DNA from: Gammaproteobacteria bacterium
GTDB lineage: Bacteria > Pseudomonadota > Gammaproteobacteria > UBA9214
Direction: 5' to 3'
Assembly: GCA_030635865.1 (NCBI GenBank)
Contig: DAOVYA010000090.1
Coordinates: 1-6,404 of the forward strand
DNA length: 6,404 nucleotides
Shown: in pieces, positions 2,988 through 6,404 of the stretch
How the letters are laid out: each line of letters begins with the position of its first letter
Numbering within the stretch: position 1 is the stretch's first letter
Notes under the pieces: generated by a model
Told to the model about the DNA's origin: nothing
Databases searched by the model: none
Seen by the model: the letters and a program-made list of their open reading frames with translations, nothing else
Translations under genes and position numbers: made by a program

Positions 2988-5225
2988 TCAAGGTGTCAGC
3001 GTACTCGAAGCGCTGGGCCCAACAGAAAACCGCTTGCCAGGCGATACCAGCGCCTGGCGCGGCGCAAGTGAGGCCGGGCTGAAGGTGACAGGTGCGCCGT
3101 CACCCTGTACTACGCGCACTGACATGGGTGAATTCACCACTGGCCATTGTCCCTTGAGTACGTTGTTAGGTTCCTCGCCGGTAAAACCAAGATAACGGTA
3201 GCGCCCATAGTGCGGCAGCTTGCTTCCCAGGCCGGGCAGGTCGGCAGCAGAACCGGCCGCGAGCCAACCCAGTGCCTGGTCGGGGGCATTCGGCTGCCGG
3301 CCCAGTACGGCCAGCGAGTGTGTTTGCGGCGTCAGCGTGGTTCCTGCAATGCGCACCTTATCGCCGATTTGTACAAAGTCATACGCCTTCAGTGCAGTGT
3401 TTAATTGCGGTCGAAATCGGTTGTGCCAGCCAAACAGCCACACGGCCCGGTCATCGGGCAGGGTCTGCGCTTCGGTGTCAGAAACGATTTTTACATGCCC
3501 GGGTTTTTCCTGCTGCCAGCGATTGGCAAGTGCACGGTAGGCCTGTTTCAGATCTGCCGGTGCCCTGTCCGCAAGTACCACCAGCACCTGTTCGGAGCCC
3601 ATGGCCTGGCTGACGGCCGGGGGAATCTCGTTGCGGTACAAGCGGCGAAAGACATCGAACTCAGGATCGACTTCGAGTTGTACCGGCCGTGCCGGTAGCG
3701 TGAGGGCGAGCGTCTGCTGCCTGTGCCTGATGGTGACCTGGGTCTGGTAAGCCTTGTCGACGCCGTCCATGTGCACGGCCACCGGCAGTCTTACGCTATA
3801 CGCCGGCCCGGCTTGCGTCTGCTCGATAACGGCAGTCAGACGATAGTTGTCGCCCTCGGGCTCTGCGCGCGCCTTGCTGATGCTGAACTGCGGTGCGCCT
3901 GTGCGTTGCACCCACTGGTGGAAGAAGTCATCCAGCGGTTCACCGGCAACAGCCGCAAAGCTGCTCTGTACGTCTGTGAAGCCGGCGACCTTGAAACGGT
4001 ATTGCTGATAGAAAGCCTGCAAACCCTGCTCGAATGCAGCATCGCCCAGTTGCCGGCGCAACATGTGAAACAGCATCAGCGTCTTGCCATAGCCGACCGC
4101 CTCGGTGCGCGCGCTGTGCCGGCTGCGGAAGGCGGTGAGCGGAAAGTCATCCTGCCGGCTGACATAGTCGGTGTATTTCTGCAGTGTATTGCGTCGGTAT
4201 TCGCTCCCGCCGCCACGTTGTTCCTTGATCAGGTGATCGGCGAGGTAACTGGTGAGGCCCTCGGCCCAGTTGCCGCTGTCGTAGTCCACATACACGCTGT
4301 TGCCCCACCAGTTGTGCAGGATCTCATGCGGGTAGGACGAAGACAGAATGAAAGGGAAACGGATCACGCGTGAGCCCAGTAAGGTGAACGAGGGCATGCC
4401 GTAGCCGGTTTCCCAGAAGTTCTCGACCATGGCGAACTTTTTGAACGGATAGGGGCCAATCAGGGCGTCGTAGAACGCGATGTACTGATGGGTGGTATCG
4501 AGGTATTTGCGGGCAAGTGCTGCATCGGGTTCGCGCAGCAGCACCATCGCGGTGACACCCTTGTCGACACTCGAGTAGGCGCTGAAGGGGCCGGCTATCA
4601 GGTAGATTTCTTCCTGTGGGGTGGTGGCACGCCAGTGTTCGCCGGGCGTGCTGCCACTGGCTGGCTGCATGTCGAGGTACTCGCCCTGGCTCATGCTTTT
4701 CCAGGCTGCCGGTAAATGGACCTCAAGATCAAACGTGACCAGTGTGTCGTCGATATGCGGATACCAGACACTGGTGCCGGAGAGAAACACGCCCTGCGGT
4801 GAAATGATGCCCTGTGTTTCCTGGAAGCTGCGCGCGTACTCTTCGCCCTGGCTTTGCAGGGCGTGCGCGATGTTGCCTGTGTAGTGCAGGGTAAAACTGT
4901 TTTCCCCGTGTGCGAGATCCAGGCGATAGCGGCGCGGTGAGATGCCAGTTGACTGGCTCAATGCCGGCGTGCTGCTATCGGTCCGTTGTGGAAGCTCGAC
5001 CAGCTGTGCGTTGTCGCTTTGCAGTTGCGGCTTCAGGGCGGGGTGCAGGGAAAAGGTCAGTGATGACGGGTGGCCAACCGGCAGGGTGACGGTATCGCGC
5101 ACCTCGATGCCGGCAGTGTCGGGCTGCAGGGACACGTCGAGGGCATGATGGACCTGTGCCGCGGCCACCCACGGCAGCCAGAGTATACAGACCAGCCCGG
5201 CGATGAACCCTTGCTGTTTTTGCAT
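2988..5225 (-). CDS. Exported M1-family metallopeptidase (745 aa)
   Basis: A gluzincin-type zinc aminopeptidase-like enzyme acting outside the cytoplasm. It has a signal peptide (hydrophobic core 8-20, likely cleavage after VAAA, residues 20-23), an N-terminal beta-domain (about 25-215), and the catalytic domain with H300-E301-I-L-H304 and zinc ligand E322 in 'NWAEGLTSYLADH'. Y379 in 'VGYGK' is the candidate transition-state tyrosine. The usual GAMEN exopeptidase motif is replaced by 'TGYGMPSF' (273-280), and the HExxH-to-Glu gap is 17 rather than 18 residues, so it belongs to a divergent M1 branch and aminopeptidase activity is not assured. The C-terminal part (about 540-705) is a separate domain I do not recognise. 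The last 20 residues are low-complexity and overlap a repeat (3021-3058). The ATG lies one base after the ChaN stop with no clear Shine-Dalgarno sequence, which points to translational coupling. Confidence 0.9.
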   Translation of the reverse strand: MQKQQGFIAGLVCILWLPWVAAAQVHHALDVSLQPDTAGIEVRDTVTLPVGHPSSLTFSLHPALKPQLQSDNAQLVELPQRTDSSTPALSQSTGISPRRYRLDLAHGENSFTLHYTGNIAHALQSQGEEYARSFQETQGIISPQGVFLSGTSVWYPHIDDTLVTFDLEVHLPAAWKSMSQGEYLDMQPASGSTPGEHWRATTPQEEIYLIAGPFSAYSSVDKGVTAMVLLREPDAALARKYLDTTHQYIAFYDALIGPYPFKKFAMVENFWETGYGMPSFTLLGSRVIRFPFILSSSYPHEILHNWWGNSVYVDYDSGNWAEGLTSYLADHLIKEQRGGGSEYRRNTLQKYTDYVSRQDDFPLTAFRSRHSARTEAVGYGKTLMLFHMLRRQLGDAAFEQGLQAFYQQYRFKVAGFTDVQSSFAAVAGEPLDDFFHQWVQRTGAPQFSISKARAEPEGDNYRLTAVIEQTQAGPAYSVRLPVAVHMDGVDKAYQTQVTIRHRQQTLALTLPARPVQLEVDPEFDVFRRLYRNEIPPAVSQAMGSEQVLVVLADRAPADLKQAYRALANRWQQEKPGHVKIVSDTEAQTLPDDRAVWLFGWHNRFRPQLNTALKAYDFVQIGDKVRIAGTTLTPQTHSLAVLGRQPNAPDQALGWLAAGSAADLPGLGSKLPHYGRYRYLGFTGEEPNNVLKGQWPVVNSPMSVRVVQGDGAPVTFSPASLAPRQALVSPGKRFSVGPSASSTLTP
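3021..3058. repeat. REP-like hairpin and 30-base repeat inside the M1 gene 3' end
   Basis: 3021-3050 matches 613-642 at 27 of 30 bases. Overlapping it, GCCAGGCG (3036-3043) and CGCCTGGC (3051-3058) form a perfect 8-bp stem with a 7-base loop, the same loop size as the palindromes at 1-41 and 1471-1493. The copy at 613-642 lacks the second arm. Because it lies in the final codons of the peptidase gene, it may be an inserted repeat that extended the reading frame, or native coding sequence that resembles a repeat. Confidence 0.5.
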
Positions 5226-5226
5226 G

Positions 5227-6396
5227 TTATTTCAGCATGAGTGTGTAGCTCAGGTTCTTCTCGAACAACAGCAGGCGCTTGCGCACGATATCAATACTGA
5301 TGGTGTCGCCGGGCTGCTTGTCCCACAACGCCAGGCGCAGGTCGGTGATGTTGTTGATGGCATTGTTGTCGATGGCGGTGATACGGTCGCCGGCTTTTAT
5401 ATCGACTGCCGCACAGGCACCGTCTTCGGTGCAGGCGGCAATGATGACCTGGTCCTTGTCGTCTTTCAGCAGGACGCCCAGTGTCCCGGCGGGCGGCAGC
5501 GGGCGCTCCTCGGGCAACAGCAGGAAGTCGGCAAGACCCGGTTTCACCGGGCCGTCCCAGCTGTTGAGGATGATGGCCGCCGTTACTTCCGTACGCCGTT
5601 GCAGGCGTTGCGGGATGGCGCTGCCCCAGGCCAGGTGCTGGTTGCCGGCGATGACAACCAGCTGATGATCCGGGTGTTCTTCAAGGTAGGCAGCGGCACG
5701 TTCGGCCATGCCTTCGTCCCACAGCAACTGGGCATCGAGGAAATGCTCGAAGCTATGCTCTTTGTCATTGGGATGATAGTCGAATACCTCTTTAATGCGC
5801 TGACGGTAGGCTTCATCGGCCGGGGCAATGTCGGCCGGTAGTTGCTGGCGATCCTCGTCGTTCAGGCCGTCAAGGCCGACGTGCCCCACCTTGCGGGTCA
5901 GCTCCATGGGTACGTTTAATGCGATCACCGATAGCCCGTGCTTGCGCGCATAACGCAGGATGGGTGCGTAGTGCCGGTAATCTGTGCGCCAGCGCCGGTA
6001 GTACTCGGTGGCGCGCAGCATGGCCTGTTCGTTGATGTTGCCCGCCACGTATTCATCCAGGAAGCGCTGGAAGGGCTGCTGAAACATTTCCATGCCGATG
6101 GTCAGCTGCGGGTGCAGCGCGTGCAGGCGGCGAATGATCTCCAGCTGGGAGAGGTGGTGGTCGTAGCGTGCATGCTGCTCGCCGATGAAGACCACACGCT
6201 TGTTGGCCAGCGCGGGGATAATCTTCTCCATGGTTGAAAATGCATTCAGGTCGAGTACCGGGGAGGCTTCGACTGGCAGTGCAGGCGCCGCAGTTTCTAT
6301 GGCCTGTTCGACCGCTATTGTGTCGGCCAGGGTTGATTCGGCGTGGGTGTAAACAATGATGGTCGACAGGATTACTAACAGGGTGAGTTTTGACAT
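5227..6396 (-). CDS. ChaN-family (DUF399, Tiki superfamily) protein with C-terminal PDZ domain
   Basis: The 389-residue product begins with a signal peptide (hydrophobic 4-17, likely cut after THA, residues 17-19). No lipobox cysteine is present, so it appears to be soluble periplasmic or secreted rather than a lipoprotein like Campylobacter ChaN. The DUF399 core spans about 55-285: 'VVFIGEQHARYDHH' (68-81), 'IGMEMFQQPFQ' (100-110), 'LNVP' (160-163) and 'VVIAGNQHLAWG' (247-258). H75, E103 and H254 are the family's conserved polar positions, proposed for haem or metal-linked chemistry. A PDZ domain follows (about 305-375, 'AGDRITAIDN' at 335-344) with C322 and C328 close enough for a disulfide. 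ATG 6396 is chosen because a signal peptide starts there; upstream lies at the window edge, so a ribosome binding site cannot be judged. The stop TAA is one base before the M1 ATG, indicating an operon, perhaps a periplasmic pair in which PDZ binds peptide ends. Confidence 0.88.
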   Translation of the reverse strand: MSKLTLLVILSTIIVYTHAESTLADTIAVEQAIETAAPALPVEASPVLDLNAFSTMEKIIPALANKRVVFIGEQHARYDHHLSQLEIIRRLHALHPQLTIGMEMFQQPFQRFLDEYVAGNINEQAMLRATEYYRRWRTDYRHYAPILRYARKHGLSVIALNVPMELTRKVGHVGLDGLNDEDRQQLPADIAPADEAYRQRIKEVFDYHPNDKEHSFEHFLDAQLLWDEGMAERAAAYLEEHPDHQLVVIAGNQHLAWGSAIPQRLQRRTEVTAAIILNSWDGPVKPGLADFLLLPEERPLPPAGTLGVLLKDDKDQVIIAACTEDGACAAVDIKAGDRITAIDNNAINNITDLRLALWDKQPGDTISIDIVRKRLLLFEKNLSYTLMLK

Positions 6397-6404
6397 GGGA
6401 CCAT

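Noticed and set aside
3723..4373. Long plus-strand open frame (216 codons) inside the M1 gene region.
   Set aside because: It is antisense to a clearly conserved peptidase domain, has no ribosome binding site and its translation shows no recognisable domain.
5203..5841. Long plus-strand open frame (212 codons) inside the ChaN gene region.
   Set aside because: It is antisense to the conserved DUF399 and PDZ coding sequence; an open antisense frame is common in GC-rich genes.

Overview
The window looks like chromosomal DNA of a gammaproteobacterium. This rests on a REP-associated tyrosine transposase (RAYT) surrounded by GGGGAC-type palindromic repeats, a ChaN-PDZ / M1-peptidase gene pair, and clear AAGGAGG-like ribosome binding sites. 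The genus cannot be read from the sequence; a free-living or sulfur-oxidising lineage is only a guess.

Layout. 1-752 is a repeat-rich stretch with one small cysteine-containing gene on the minus strand (59-289) and several fragments of palindromic repeats. 780-1472 is the RAYT gene, bracketed by inverted copies of GGGGACAGACC (651-661 and 1477-1487) and by hairpins, as in a REP/RAYT unit. 1530-2390 is a minus-strand operon of a DUF211 protein and a short five-helix VIT/CCC1-type membrane protein; both resemble families that are well represented in archaea. 2391-2681 is a divergent intergenic region. It holds a foldable leader RNA before the DUF211 gene, a promoter candidate for the plus strand, and a 21-bp-arm palindrome just upstream of a DUF503 gene (2682-2978). 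2988-6396 is a minus-strand pair: a ChaN-family protein with a C-terminal PDZ domain, then an exported M1-family metallopeptidase, separated by one base.

How the parts work together. The ChaN-PDZ and M1 genes are almost certainly co-transcribed and translationally linked, and both products carry export signals. DUF211 and VIT form a likely metal-handling pair whose mRNA may be controlled by the structured leader. The RAYT is probably what mobilises or maintains the repeats around it. The repeats may have altered two neighbouring genes: one palindrome separates a GAGGAG sequence from the DUF503 start, and a 30-base stretch of the last codons of the M1 gene recurs (27 of 30 bases) upstream of the RAYT.

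Best candidates for something undescribed are the DUF211-VIT leader RNA (2416-2520), the palindrome in the DUF503 translation start region, and the repeat shared between the RAYT upstream region and the M1 gene tail. No CRISPR array, tRNA or rRNA was seen.
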